From NCBI GenBank assembly GCA_900757505.1, contig CAAEOE010000048.1, positions 33,612 to 97,611 on the forward strand: a DNA stretch of 64,000 nt, given 5' to 3'. Made by a program: the position numbers and the translations under genes. Source of the DNA: an uncultured Collinsella sp. (lineage in GTDB: Bacteria; Actinomycetota; Coriobacteriia; Coriobacteriales; Coriobacteriaceae). Below the pieces are notes generated by a model, which saw nothing but the letters and a program-made list of their open reading frames with translations, was not told the DNA's origin and did not search any database. This document shows, piece after piece, positions 8,629-18,500 of this stretch. The stretch's first letter is position 1; each line of letters opens with the position of its first letter.

Positions 8629-11600
8629 ATGCCTGTTCGAATCTATACCACCAATGCCGGCACGGATTTGAGCGATGCCGAGTCGGCGCTGCTTGCCGAC
8701 CTTATTGCCCGTCACGGGCGTGCCGTGTTGCTGGCACCAACGTTTGCCGAGCTCGATCTGTGCCGTCATGATGCGGCGGAAGCCGGCATTTCGCTGGGTA
8801 TCGACTACAAGACACCCGCATCGTGGCTTCGCTCGCTTTGGGAGCTTTTGGGCGACGGGCGAGGTTTCGTCGACAACCTGCAACGTCAGATGCTGTTTTC
8901 GGATATGATTGCCCGCCGCGACGATGCCGACCTGCAGCCGCTTTCGCGTGGCCAGGGCACGGTGCGCATGCTCGCGCGCATGGCCCGCGATGTGCTGCCG
9001 GGTGTGGCGGGGACGACGGCCGAGCGATGCGGTGGCAACAATTGCCAGCCTGAGCCAAAAAGCGATGCCGAGGCTCGTGTGTTTGAGCTTTTGCGTGCCT
9101 ACGCGGGCGGTTTGGACCGTCGAGATATGGTCGAGCCCTGCGAGGCAGCCGACATTATGGCCGGTGCCCTGGCCGATAGCCTGCCGGCGTGCGCCCGCGC
9201 CGTATGCGTGCGCGGTACCACGTCGTTTACGCACGGTCTACTCGAGCTGCTGTCTGCCGTGGCGAACAATGGGGGAGAGGTCGTCGTGCTGCTTGCCCGC
9301 GAGCAGGCGGCGATGCGCGAGGAGCTTGCCACGGCATTTGATGCCCGCGGTGTGCTGTTTGAGATCGCGCCGCTGGGGGAGGACGCCGTCGCGTCTGATG
9401 TCGCTTGCGGGGCCGCCGCTCAGCCTGCCTTTATTGAGGTCGCCGGCCCCCATGCCCGTGCTCATGTCTATGCGGACGCCATCGATAAGTTGGTGAAAGC
9501 GCACAAGGAGTCCAAGGCCGATAAAGCTACTGCAACGCCCGCCGACCCCGTGCGCGTGCTCGTCGTTTCTGCCCGGGCACCCCAGCTGTTCGGCGAGCTC
9601 GCCGCCCGTTTGGCGGCGCGTCACATTGCGGCCGAGACGACTGAGTTCACGGCGTTTTCCCAGTCCATCGCGGGCAGGCAGTTTACGGCGCTCGCCAACC
9701 TGATCGAGCGTATGAAAGCCGCCGACGAGGGCACCGCTTCCAAGACTGAGTGGTGGCCCGCGCCGGAGCTTACCGACTGGATCTACAGTCCGCTTTCGGG
9801 CGCTGATGCCGTCAATGCCCGTACCTTCGATAAGAATATGCGTCTCTCGCGCAGCAAGACTACCGCGGGCGTCAAGAGCCTGCTGCAGAGCGTTCAGGGC
9901 CAGGTGAGGGGCGCGCGCAAGGCGACGAGCGACGATAACTGGTTTAAGAACGTACCGTGTGTGGTCTCGGACGTGTTCCAGGCGCTGTGGCGTGACAAGC
10001 CCGTGACGGCGCTTAAGGCCATGCTTGCCGTTGCCGAGGCGTTGCCCGATCGCGCTCTAGGCGGCCTTGACGGCCAGGCCCGTCGCCAGGCAGAGACGGC
10101 TTTGCTGCACCATGCCATCGACATCCTTATGAACGATGCTCGCGCGCTCGACGTGTCGCAGGCGGCGACCGTGCCCGTGCTCGACGGCGTTCGTACCAAG
10201 GTGGACAAGCGCAGCACCGCATACGATTACGTGACCTACGAGGTCGACCGCACGCCGCGCGCCCAGGTGCGCTTTGCGTCACTTGCCGATGCGGCAGCCC
10301 TGCGCCCCGCCAGCTACGATGCCGTGCTGTTTGCCGACGTCGACCTGGACAGTTATCCGCTCTCACATGAGGAGGGCCCGCTGGCCACGCTGACGGCCGA
10401 GTTAGATCGCAGCGGTGTGACGCTTGAGCCCGCCGCCTTGTTGCGCGTGCGCTTTGGCCGTGCAATGCAGGCGGCGAACGGTCCGCTCGCGCTCGCCCGT
10501 GTGACCCACGATCGTCAGGCACGCGAGTGCTATCCGGCGGCCGTGTGGACCGAGTTGCGGGCACATGCCGAGGCCGCTGGCGCTGTCAAGCCCACGCGCG
10601 TGGGCGAGGGCGATATCATCGCCGACTTTGATTCCGCGGCAGGCGAAGGTCTTAGGCGCGAGCGCGTGACCTGCGAAGCTCCTCAGCATCTGAGCGATGA
10701 AGCCATTCCGTATCTGGTCCTGCGCCGTCGCGATGGTGAGGGCGAGGATGCGCTGCTGGTGCCGCGCCTGACGTCTGCCTCGCAGATCGAGGCCTATTCG
10801 ACCTGCCCGCTATGCTGGTTCGTCTCGTACCGCGTGAAGCCTCAGTCGATCGACGCCGGCTTTGGCAATATGGAGAAAGGCAACTTTGTCCACGACGTGC
10901 TGGAACACCTGCACGCCCGTCTGCCCCAGGAGGGCATGGAACGTGTGACGCCCGAGAACCTGCCACGTGCTCAGGAGCTGCTGCGCGAGGTCTTTGACGA
11001 GACCTTGGCCGAACATGCCTCCAAGCGTGGCAACGAGGGCCCGCTCGTGCCGCTCTCTCCGGTAGAGGAGCGCCAGGTGGCCGAGATTCTGCCGCAGCTG
11101 GAGGGTGTGCTTGCCTATGAAGCCGAGGCGCTGACGCCTTTTGCTCCGCGCTACCTGGAGTTTGCCTTTAACGATCTTAACGTTGAGTATGCCGGCTGGC
11201 CGCTCGGCGGGCGCATCGACCGCGTGGACGTGGACGCCGAGAATCGTGCCGTGGTGATCGACTACAAGCATCGCACGGGCGTTGAGGAGTTTAAGCTCGC
11301 CGACCCTACGGTGCGCGACGAGGAATCGGGTGAGGCCGCCATCGACGACCCGCGCTGGTTGCCGCCACATACCCAAACGCTCATCTACGCCCAGGCCATG
11401 CGCCGGGCGCTGGATCTGGACACCCGCGCGGCACTCTACTTTTCGACCAAGGGCGGCAAGCCGGCGTTGCGCGGTGCCGCGAGCGCCGAGCTGCTCGAGG
11501 AAGAGCGCGGCGACGGTCGCATCCCGGGCCTTAAGAAAGGCTTCCCCGGCGAGGGTGGCAGCATGGACTTCGACGCCCTGCTCGATCGCGTGGAGGCCGG

Positions 11601-11727
11601 CATCGCCGAGCGCCTGCGCGAGCTCGAGGCGGGCAACGTTGCCGCCGTCGACCCGGCGTCGGCTCAGGCCGCGCATGCGCGCTGCTCGTATAACCACGAA
11701 GGAACGTTTGTAAGGAGGGACGTGTAG
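8629..11727 (+). CDS. addB: AddB-like subunit of the helicase-nuclease (PD-(D/E)XK)
   Basis: A 1032-residue partner of AddA in double-strand-break end processing for RecA-dependent repair. The N-terminus has the inactivated helicase fold of AddB without a Walker A motif. The C-terminal nuclease domain begins at SASQIEAYSTCPLCWF (C726, C729), then GGRIDRVD near 860 and VVIDYKHR near 875, the Asp and Asp-x-Lys of the PD-(D/E)XK site. AddB normally closes with a CxxCx5C group that completes a [4Fe-4S] clamp. Here the C-terminus has only ARCSYNHEG, so the cluster looks incomplete. The start at 8629 follows GCGGAGG. It is 3 nt from addA and probably translationally coupled. Confidence 0.85.
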   Translation: MPVRIYTTNAGTDLSDAESALLADLIARHGRAVLLAPTFAELDLCRHDAAEAGISLGIDYKTPASWLRSLWELLGDGRGFVDNLQRQMLFSDMIARRDDADLQPLSRGQGTVRMLARMARDVLPGVAGTTAERCGGNNCQPEPKSDAEARVFELLRAYAGGLDRRDMVEPCEAADIMAGALADSLPACARAVCVRGTTSFTHGLLELLSAVANNGGEVVVLLAREQAAMREELATAFDARGVLFEIAPLGEDAVASDVACGAAAQPAFIEVAGPHARAHVYADAIDKLVKAHKESKADKATATPADPVRVLVVSARAPQLFGELAARLAARHIAAETTEFTAFSQSIAGRQFTALANLIERMKAADEGTASKTEWWPAPELTDWIYSPLSGADAVNARTFDKNMRLSRSKTTAGVKSLLQSVQGQVRGARKATSDDNWFKNVPCVVSDVFQALWRDKPVTALKAMLAVAEALPDRALGGLDGQARRQAETALLHHAIDILMNDARALDVSQAATVPVLDGVRTKVDKRSTAYDYVTYEVDRTPRAQVRFASLADAAALRPASYDAVLFADVDLDSYPLSHEEGPLATLTAELDRSGVTLEPAALLRVRFGRAMQAANGPLALARVTHDRQARECYPAAVWTELRAHAEAAGAVKPTRVGEGDIIADFDSAAGEGLRRERVTCEAPQHLSDEAIPYLVLRRRDGEGEDALLVPRLTSASQIEAYSTCPLCWFVSYRVKPQSIDAGFGNMEKGNFVHDVLEHLHARLPQEGMERVTPENLPRAQELLREVFDETLAEHASKRGNEGPLVPLSPVEERQVAEILPQLEGVLAYEAEALTPFAPRYLEFAFNDLNVEYAGWPLGGRIDRVDVDAENRAVVIDYKHRTGVEEFKLADPTVRDEESGEAAIDDPRWLPPHTQTLIYAQAMRRALDLDTRAALYFSTKGGKPALRGAASAELLEEERGDGRIPGLKKGFPGEGGSMDFDALLDRVEAGIAERLRELEAGNVAAVDPASAQAAHARCSYNHEGTFVRRDV

Positions 11728-11730
11728 ACC

Positions 11731-14700
11731 ATGGATCTTTCGACTTTGATGCCGCAACAGCTGCAGATCGTCAAGACGCTCGACCGTCCGCTGTTTGTTT
11801 CGGCGGGCGCCGGCTCGGGCAAGACCTTTACCCTCACGCGCCGCATCGTCTACGCGCTCTCGCCCGAATCCGGTCCGTTCGTTGAGCATCTGGACCAGGT
11901 GCTCGCCATCACCTTTACCAAGGATGCTGCGGCCGAGATCCGTGACCGCGTGCGCCGTGCGCTTATCGACGAGGGCATGGACGAGGAGGCCCTGACCGTC
12001 GACGATGCGTGGATCTCGACCATTCACGGCATGTGTTCGCGCATCCTGCGCGCGCATGCGCTGGAGCTGGGCATCGACCCCGAGTTCACGGTGCTCACCG
12101 ATACCGACGAGCTTATGGACCAGGCTGTTGAGCATGTGCTGGCCCGCGCGACGGCGCCCGATGCCGCCCCCGAGCTCGCGGCATCGCTCAAGGCCCTCTA
12201 CGCCTGGTATCCCATGGCGGGCGAGGGCGGCCCCTTTGGCGCCGGCACCACCATCAAGGGCCTGGTGCGCGAGCTGCTGGAGCTGTCGAGCCAGCTGCCG
12301 GGCGGTATGGACGACGTGCGCGTGGCGCGCGGCCAGGCCGATACCTCGGCACTCGCCGATGCCTATCGATCGGCGCTGGGTGCAAGCAAGGCGGCGACCG
12401 AGAAGGCGCAGGTTGCACTCGACGCCATCGATGCGTTCGAGGCGAGCGGCAAGACCATGGCCGATGCGGCGCGGCTCATGATGTCGTGCACCATGCCGCG
12501 CGCGAGCAAGGCGTTCCCCAAGGAGCAGGTCGAGCTGCTCAAGGCCGAGGCTGCCGATGCATTTATCAATATCGCGCTGGCCTGCGGTGGTCCGGCGCTC
12601 GATGCGCTGGTGGGCTTGGCCCGCTCTGTAGAGGCCGAGTATCGCGCGCTGAAGGCCGGCCAGTCTGCCCTCGACAACAACGACCTGCTGCGCATGGCCT
12701 ACGAGGCCCTGCGCGATTACCCGGCCATTCGCGCTGCGTACGAGGGCCGCTTTAAGATGGTCATGATCGATGAGTTTCAGGATACCGACCAGATGCAGGT
12801 CGATCTGATCCGCTACCTGACGGGTGCGGGGGAGCGCGCGCTGTGTACCGTGGGCGATGCGCAGCAGTCGATCTATCGCTTCCGCGGCGCCGAGGTCGAG
12901 GTCTTCCGTCGCCAGGAGCGCAAAGTGGGATCGACGGCGGCGTCCGAGACGGTTGCCACGCTGGATGTCCCCACCGGCGAGCTCGTCAAGCTCGTGCGCA
13001 ACTTCCGCAGTCACGACGAGGTACTGCGTTACGTGGCACGCGTCTTCGACGGCGATGACGGCGGCCTGATGCAGGGCTTTTTGGATCTTGAGGCGAGCGA
13101 CGGCCGCAAGGACACGCTGGTGGCGGACGCCTCGCGTCGTCAGGCGCTCTTTGTTGCCGGCGGCAGCACGCAGGAGCGCACACAGGCCAAGGCCCGTGCG
13201 ATCGCGGAGCGATTCCGCGCGCTTGCCGATGCCGGCCAGCCCCAGGGCGGCATGGTGCTGCTGCTGGGCCGCATGACCAACGCAGACGTCTACGCACAGG
13301 CCTTCCGCGACCAGGGGCTCGACTGCGTCATCGCGGGCGGCTCGGTCTTTGCCCAAGCCGCCGAGGTGCAGACGGTGCGCGCCCTGGTTTGTGCGCTCGC
13401 CAATCCGGCCGATACGGCGCAGGGCCTTATGCCGCTGCTGGCCTCGCCGATGTTTGCGCTCGGCGCCCAGGAGTTCCTAGCGCTGGCGACCAAGCTCGAC
13501 GAGCAGACGGGGGAGACCTCGCGCAGGAATATCGACGTGGGCATCATGAGCGATTCCGATGTGCCGGGCCTGCAAGACCTGCCGCTCGTGACGCGCGCCC
13601 GCGAGGTACTGCGGTATGCGCTTCGTCGCGTGGGCCGCGATTCGTTCGCAGCCATCGCGCGCGACGTGGTCAACGCCTCCGGCTGGTTTGTGCGTCTGGC
13701 ACAGCGTGGTCCCGAGGGCAAGGCCATTGCCGCCAACGTGCTCAAGGCGCTCGACGCTGTGGCCGAGGCGGAGGCCGAGTTCGGCAACTCGCCGCGTTCC
13801 ATCGCGCTTGCCTTCGATCGCTTCCTAGCGGGCAAGGAGGCCCCGGGTGCCCTCAACGAGGAGGGCGACGGCGCGGTACGCATCATGACCGTGCATGCGT
13901 CCAAGGGTCTGGAATATCCGGTCGTAGCGGTTGCCGAGTGTTTTGGCGTGCGCAAATCGTCCGGTGCGGCACAGATGGGTCGCGTCGAGGGCGGAGCGCA
14001 GGTCGTGGCACTGCCGGCACGCTTCGACGGCGTTAAGCTTGCCGACGGTACCTTTGTGAAGGGCGACGACGTCAAAAAGCAGTTTGAGCACGCGTTTAAG
14101 GGCAAGGGCACGTCGCTGTGGTTGCCGCCAGAGCTTATGGAGGACGTATGCGCGACGGGTTCTCCCGCCGAGGTATTTGCTCGCCTGCGCAACGACGACC
14201 TGCAGCTTTCGCTCGAAGAGCGGGCTCGTTTGCTCTATGTCGCCATGACGCGAGCACGCGAGCTGGTGATCTTGGCGATGGATGCCGGCGTGAGTCGCGG
14301 CAAGGTTACGGCGCCGACCTTCGATGTCGAGACCGATCTGACCTACGATGTCCTGCGCCGCATTCTGCCGACGGACGCTCTGGACATGCCTCAGCTCGAT
14401 AACGACCGTTTGGTGTTCGATAACTCCAAGCCGGGCGACTACGAGCTCATCTCGCTGGCGGACTTTACGTTTGGCGAGCAGGCGTTTGAGGCCAACGCTT
14501 CGCTGGATGCCGAGGGCAGGCTTGTTCGTGGCGATGCCGATGCAGATGCTGCCGACGATTCGGCCAGTACAATCGTCCCTGGTCCTGCCGACCCCGAGCC
14601 CGATGCGTTTGAGCTCGTGTATCCCCAGGCGGTGGGCGTGCGCATGGGCATCTGCCCGTATCCGGTGCGCGATTCGTACAGCTACTCGTCAATTGCCGCG

Positions 14701-15363
14701 GCGCTGCATGCCGAGTCCGAGGACCGTGCTGCCGAGGCGCGCGTACCCATGGACGAGGCCGGCGATGATGCGGAGTCGGATGGCTCGGAGATGGCCGATG
14801 CGGACGTGGCCGCCGTTGAGCCCGCCGGCAACCCCATGGCGCTGGGCTCGGCGTTCCATGCCGCCTGCCAGTGGCTGATCGAGATGGGTGCCGGTGAGCT
14901 GCCCGCTGCGCGTGCCGATGCGCTGGCGCGCCAGTGGCGCCTGACGCCGGAGCAGCGCGAACGCTTCGACGTTGCCCTGGACCGCTGGCTCAAGTCGGCT
15001 GTTCGTGCCGACCTGCTCGCGTGGCCGTGCGTTCGCGCCGAGGTGCCGTTCTTTTCGCTGGGCTGCGAGGACGAGGACATCGCTCGCTACGGTGCATATG
15101 CCGAAGGTGCCATCGACGCTTTAGCGACGAACCCGGCGGATTCGTCACGTGCACTGGTCATCGACTACAAGACGGGCGGCACACCGGACGAGACGCCGGA
15201 ACAGCTGCTCGAGAAGCACGCCCTGCAGGCGCGCGTCTACGCCGATGTTCTACACAAGGCGGGCTTTGAGGCCGTGACCGTCAAGTTCGTCCGCGTGGAA
15301 CAGGCCGATCCGACTCTCTTCGTTGAACCCGCCGAGCCCCAAGTAGTCACCTACAATCTCTAG
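11731..15363 (+). CDS. addA: AddA helicase-nuclease subunit
   Basis: A 1210-residue UvrD-type helicase with a C-terminal nuclease. It has Walker A SAGAGSGKT (24-32), ITFTKDAAAEIRDRV (motif Ia), MIDEFQDTD near 345 (Walker B), GDAQQSIYRFRGA (motif III), MTVHASKGLEYPVV (motif V) and LLYVAMTRAR (motif VI). The nuclease motif VIDYKTGG is near residue 1144. With AddB it forms the end-resecting complex that replaces RecBCD in these bacteria. The ribosome site AAGGAGG lies inside the last codons of addB (11710-11716). An acidic, low-complexity stretch near residues 930-1030 separates the helicase and nuclease parts. Confidence 0.93.
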   Translation: MDLSTLMPQQLQIVKTLDRPLFVSAGAGSGKTFTLTRRIVYALSPESGPFVEHLDQVLAITFTKDAAAEIRDRVRRALIDEGMDEEALTVDDAWISTIHGMCSRILRAHALELGIDPEFTVLTDTDELMDQAVEHVLARATAPDAAPELAASLKALYAWYPMAGEGGPFGAGTTIKGLVRELLELSSQLPGGMDDVRVARGQADTSALADAYRSALGASKAATEKAQVALDAIDAFEASGKTMADAARLMMSCTMPRASKAFPKEQVELLKAEAADAFINIALACGGPALDALVGLARSVEAEYRALKAGQSALDNNDLLRMAYEALRDYPAIRAAYEGRFKMVMIDEFQDTDQMQVDLIRYLTGAGERALCTVGDAQQSIYRFRGAEVEVFRRQERKVGSTAASETVATLDVPTGELVKLVRNFRSHDEVLRYVARVFDGDDGGLMQGFLDLEASDGRKDTLVADASRRQALFVAGGSTQERTQAKARAIAERFRALADAGQPQGGMVLLLGRMTNADVYAQAFRDQGLDCVIAGGSVFAQAAEVQTVRALVCALANPADTAQGLMPLLASPMFALGAQEFLALATKLDEQTGETSRRNIDVGIMSDSDVPGLQDLPLVTRAREVLRYALRRVGRDSFAAIARDVVNASGWFVRLAQRGPEGKAIAANVLKALDAVAEAEAEFGNSPRSIALAFDRFLAGKEAPGALNEEGDGAVRIMTVHASKGLEYPVVAVAECFGVRKSSGAAQMGRVEGGAQVVALPARFDGVKLADGTFVKGDDVKKQFEHAFKGKGTSLWLPPELMEDVCATGSPAEVFARLRNDDLQLSLEERARLLYVAMTRARELVILAMDAGVSRGKVTAPTFDVETDLTYDVLRRILPTDALDMPQLDNDRLVFDNSKPGDYELISLADFTFGEQAFEANASLDAEGRLVRGDADADAADDSASTIVPGPADPEPDAFELVYPQAVGVRMGICPYPVRDSYSYSSIAAALHAESEDRAAEARVPMDEAGDDAESDGSEMADADVAAVEPAGNPMALGSAFHAACQWLIEMGAGELPAARADALARQWRLTPEQRERFDVALDRWLKSAVRADLLAWPCVRAEVPFFSLGCEDEDIARYGAYAEGAIDALATNPADSSRALVIDYKTGGTPDETPEQLLEKHALQARVYADVLHKAGFEAVTVKFVRVEQADPTLFVEPAEPQVVTYNL

Positions 15364-15375
15364 CCCTCAGATAAC

Positions 15376-15438
15376 TTGCGGTGGAATGCGGACTGTTTTG
15401 GCCAAAAAAGCCGCCAAACAGTCCGCATTTCACCGCAA
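15376..15438. repeat. Long palindrome family A, copy 2
   Basis: Arms 15376-15398 and 15416-15438 (23 bp) pair with a single G-T wobble. Compared with copy 1 at 4327-4395, stem positions 13 and 14 have changed from A-T and G-C to G-C and C-G, two full compensatory changes. The loop carries its own GGC/GCC mini-stem around an A-run. It lies between addA and dnaE. Confidence 0.88.
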
Positions 15439-15539
15439 CTGCAAGAGGAGCCGTGTTGGTTTGGCTAGGTTCGGGTGCTGTCCGTGCCGTGGGGTAAAAT
15501 CGTTCAGTCAGAACACGAACCCGCATCGGAGCTCATCAC

Positions 15540-18500
15540 ATGGCATTCGTCCATCTGCACAACCACACTGTCTTTTCCATGCTCGACGGCGCAACCCGTA
15601 TCCAGGATATGGTCAACCGTGCCGTTGAGCTGGGCATGCCCGCCGTGGCCATTACCGACCACGGCTACATGTATGGCGTGCCCGATCTGGCGCTGGCCTG
15701 CGACGCCGTCAACCACAACACGCCCGAGTACAAAACCTGGAGCCACGACAAGGCCTTCTTGGAAAAGGACCGCCGCGACGAGCTGGTGGAGCCCGACCCC
15801 GAGGCAAACCCGCGTGAGCATGCCCAGTACGTCAAAGACATGGCCATGTGGGACGAGAAGGGCAACATCGACGAGCTCAAGCCGCCCCTGGTCATCAAGC
15901 CCATCTTTGGCTGCGAGGTCTACTTTACGCCGGACGAGACCCTTGCCCGCGACCACAAGCCCGAGCTCTACCATATGATCCTCCTGGCCAAAGACCAGGA
16001 AGGCTACGTCAACCTGATGCAGACGGTCTCCGAGGCCGCCGTGCAGGGCTTTTACTACAAGCCGCGCGTGACGCTCGACAACCTGCGCCGCCATGCCAAG
16101 GGCATGATCTGCACGAGCGCCTGTATCGCGGGCATCATCCCCAAATACATCGACCGCGGCGACATGGAAGGCGCCATCAAGTGGGCCGAGACCTTCCGTG
16201 ATACCTTCGAGCCCGGCGACTTCTACATCGAGATCCAGGAACACGGCATCACCACCGACAACGGCCTGACTGACGAGCAGATGGACCGCACGCTCATCGA
16301 TATCGCCAAGCAGGTGGGCGTCAAGGTCATCGCCACCAACGACTTCCACTACCTGCGCCGCGAGGATGCGCCCGTGCAGGACGTCATCATGTGTATTGGC
16401 ATGAACGCCAAGGTCGACGACCCCAACCGCATGCGCATGACCGGCTCGGAGTTTTACATGAAGACCGAGGAGGAGATGCGGGCGATGTTCCCGTATTGCC
16501 CCGAGGCCTGCGACAACACGCTCGAGATCGCCGACAAGTGCTACGTTGAGCTGGACTGGGACTCCATCATCCTGCCGCGCTTCCCGTTGCTCGATCCCGG
16601 CGAGACGCATGAGAGCCAGTTCCGCCGCGAGTGCGAGAAAGGTCTGCGCCAGCACTATGGTGACGACTGGGCCACACGCGAGATCGGTGGCGTCAACATC
16701 AAAGAACGCTTTGAGTACGAATACAAGGTCATCTGCGACAAGGGCTTTGCCGCCTACTTTTTGATCGTTGCCGAGTACGTGCAATGGGCCAAGGACAACG
16801 GCATCGGCGTCGGCCCCGGCCGTGGCTCGGCCGCCGGCGCTATCGTCGCCTACGCCATGAACATCACCGCGTTCGACCCGCTCGAGAACGGCCTGATGTT
16901 CGAGAGGTTCCTGTCCCCGCAGCGTACCGAGATGCCCGATATCGATATGGACTTCGACGATGAGCGGCGCCTCGAGGTCGTGGAGCACGTTCGCCAGCTC
17001 TACGGCCCCGAGAAGGTCACCCACGTCATCACCTACTCGACCATTAAGGCCAAGCAGGCCATCAACGACGCCGCGCGCGTGCTGGACTATCCGGTCTACA
17101 TGGGCCAGCGCCTGTCCAAGATGGTCTCGAGCGACCCCAAGGTCAAGCTCAAGCAGGTGCTCGAAAAGCAACCCGGCAAAGAGGATCTGTTTAACCCCGA
17201 TTTTGCCGAGGCCTATAAAAAGGACGACGACGCTCGCCGCATCATCGACACGGCGCTCTCGATCGAGGGCCTCACTCGTGGCGAGGGCGTGCACGCGTGC
17301 GCCGTTTTGATCTGCCGTGACCCCGTCAACGAGCACGTGCCCACCAAGCTCGATACCAAGGGCGGCGTCGAGATTACCCAGTACGAGGGCCATACCGTTG
17401 CCGACATGGGCCTGCTCAAGATGGACTTCCTGGGCCTGCGCACGCTGACGGTTATCTCCAAGGCCAAGGCCAACATCAAAAAGAACTTCGGCATCGACAT
17501 CAAAGAGGAAGAGATCCCCTTTGACGATCCCGAGATCTTTAAGCTCATGGGCTCCGGCCACACCGCCGGCGTCTTCCAGGTCGAGTCCGCCGGCATGACG
17601 GCCACGATCAAGAACATGAAGCCCACCGAGTACAAACACGTCGTAGCATTGATCGCCCTGTACCGCCCGGGCCCGTTGGGCGCCGGCATGGTCTCGTCCT
17701 ACATCAACCGTATGAATGGTAAGGAGCCGGCGGTCTCCTACGACGACCGCCTGGACGACATCCTGGGCGAAACCTACGGCACCATGGTCTACCAGGAGCA
17801 GGTTATGCTCATCTCCGTCGAGATGTGCGGCTTCTCCAAGGGCGAATCGGACTCGCGTATCCGTAAGCCCGTGGCTAAAAAGAAGATCAAACTGCTCACG
17901 TCAACGGTGCTCCACTGGGAGGATGGCTCGGACGAGACCACCTACGACCACTGGATGAACGGCGCCATCAAGAACAACTACACGCGCGAGGTCGCCCAGA
18001 AGATTTGGGACGATGTTCTCGAGTTCGCGTCCTACGCCTTTAACAAGTCGCACTCCGCCGGCTACGCCATCCTGGTTATGCAGACGGCGTGGCTCAAGGC
18101 GCATTATCCGCACGAGTACATGGCGGCCGTTCTGACGTCCTATACGGGCAAGACCGACAAGATCGTGCATTACGTCTCGGCGTGCCGTCACGACGGCATC
18201 CCCGTGCTTTCGCCAGATGTCAACGAGTCCGGTACCGAGTTCACGGCTACCAAGGAAGGCGTGCGCTTTGGTTTGGCTGGCATCCGCGGCGTGGGCACCG
18301 GCGTGGCGCAGGCGATTATCGCCGAGCGCGAGGCGGGCGGTCCGTTTAAGACGCTGCACGACTTTGTCGAGCGCGTGGACTCGAGCCAGGCCAACCGCCG
18401 TGTGATCGAATCGCTCATCAAGGCAGGCGCCTTCGACTCCACGGGGTATCCGCGTCGCCAGATGATGCACTTTGTGGATAAGAACAACCCTGAGAACATC

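Noticed and set aside
10810..13356. A very long (848-codon) open frame on the minus strand across addB/addA
   Set aside because: High-GC codon use leaves the antisense frame open. The protein is rich in Arg, Leu, His and Gly without any family motif, and the plus-strand genes are certain.
15504..17639. A 711-codon minus-strand frame opposite dnaE
   Set aside because: Antisense shadow of dnaE: no ribosome site, no motifs, composition typical of reversed high-GC coding DNA.
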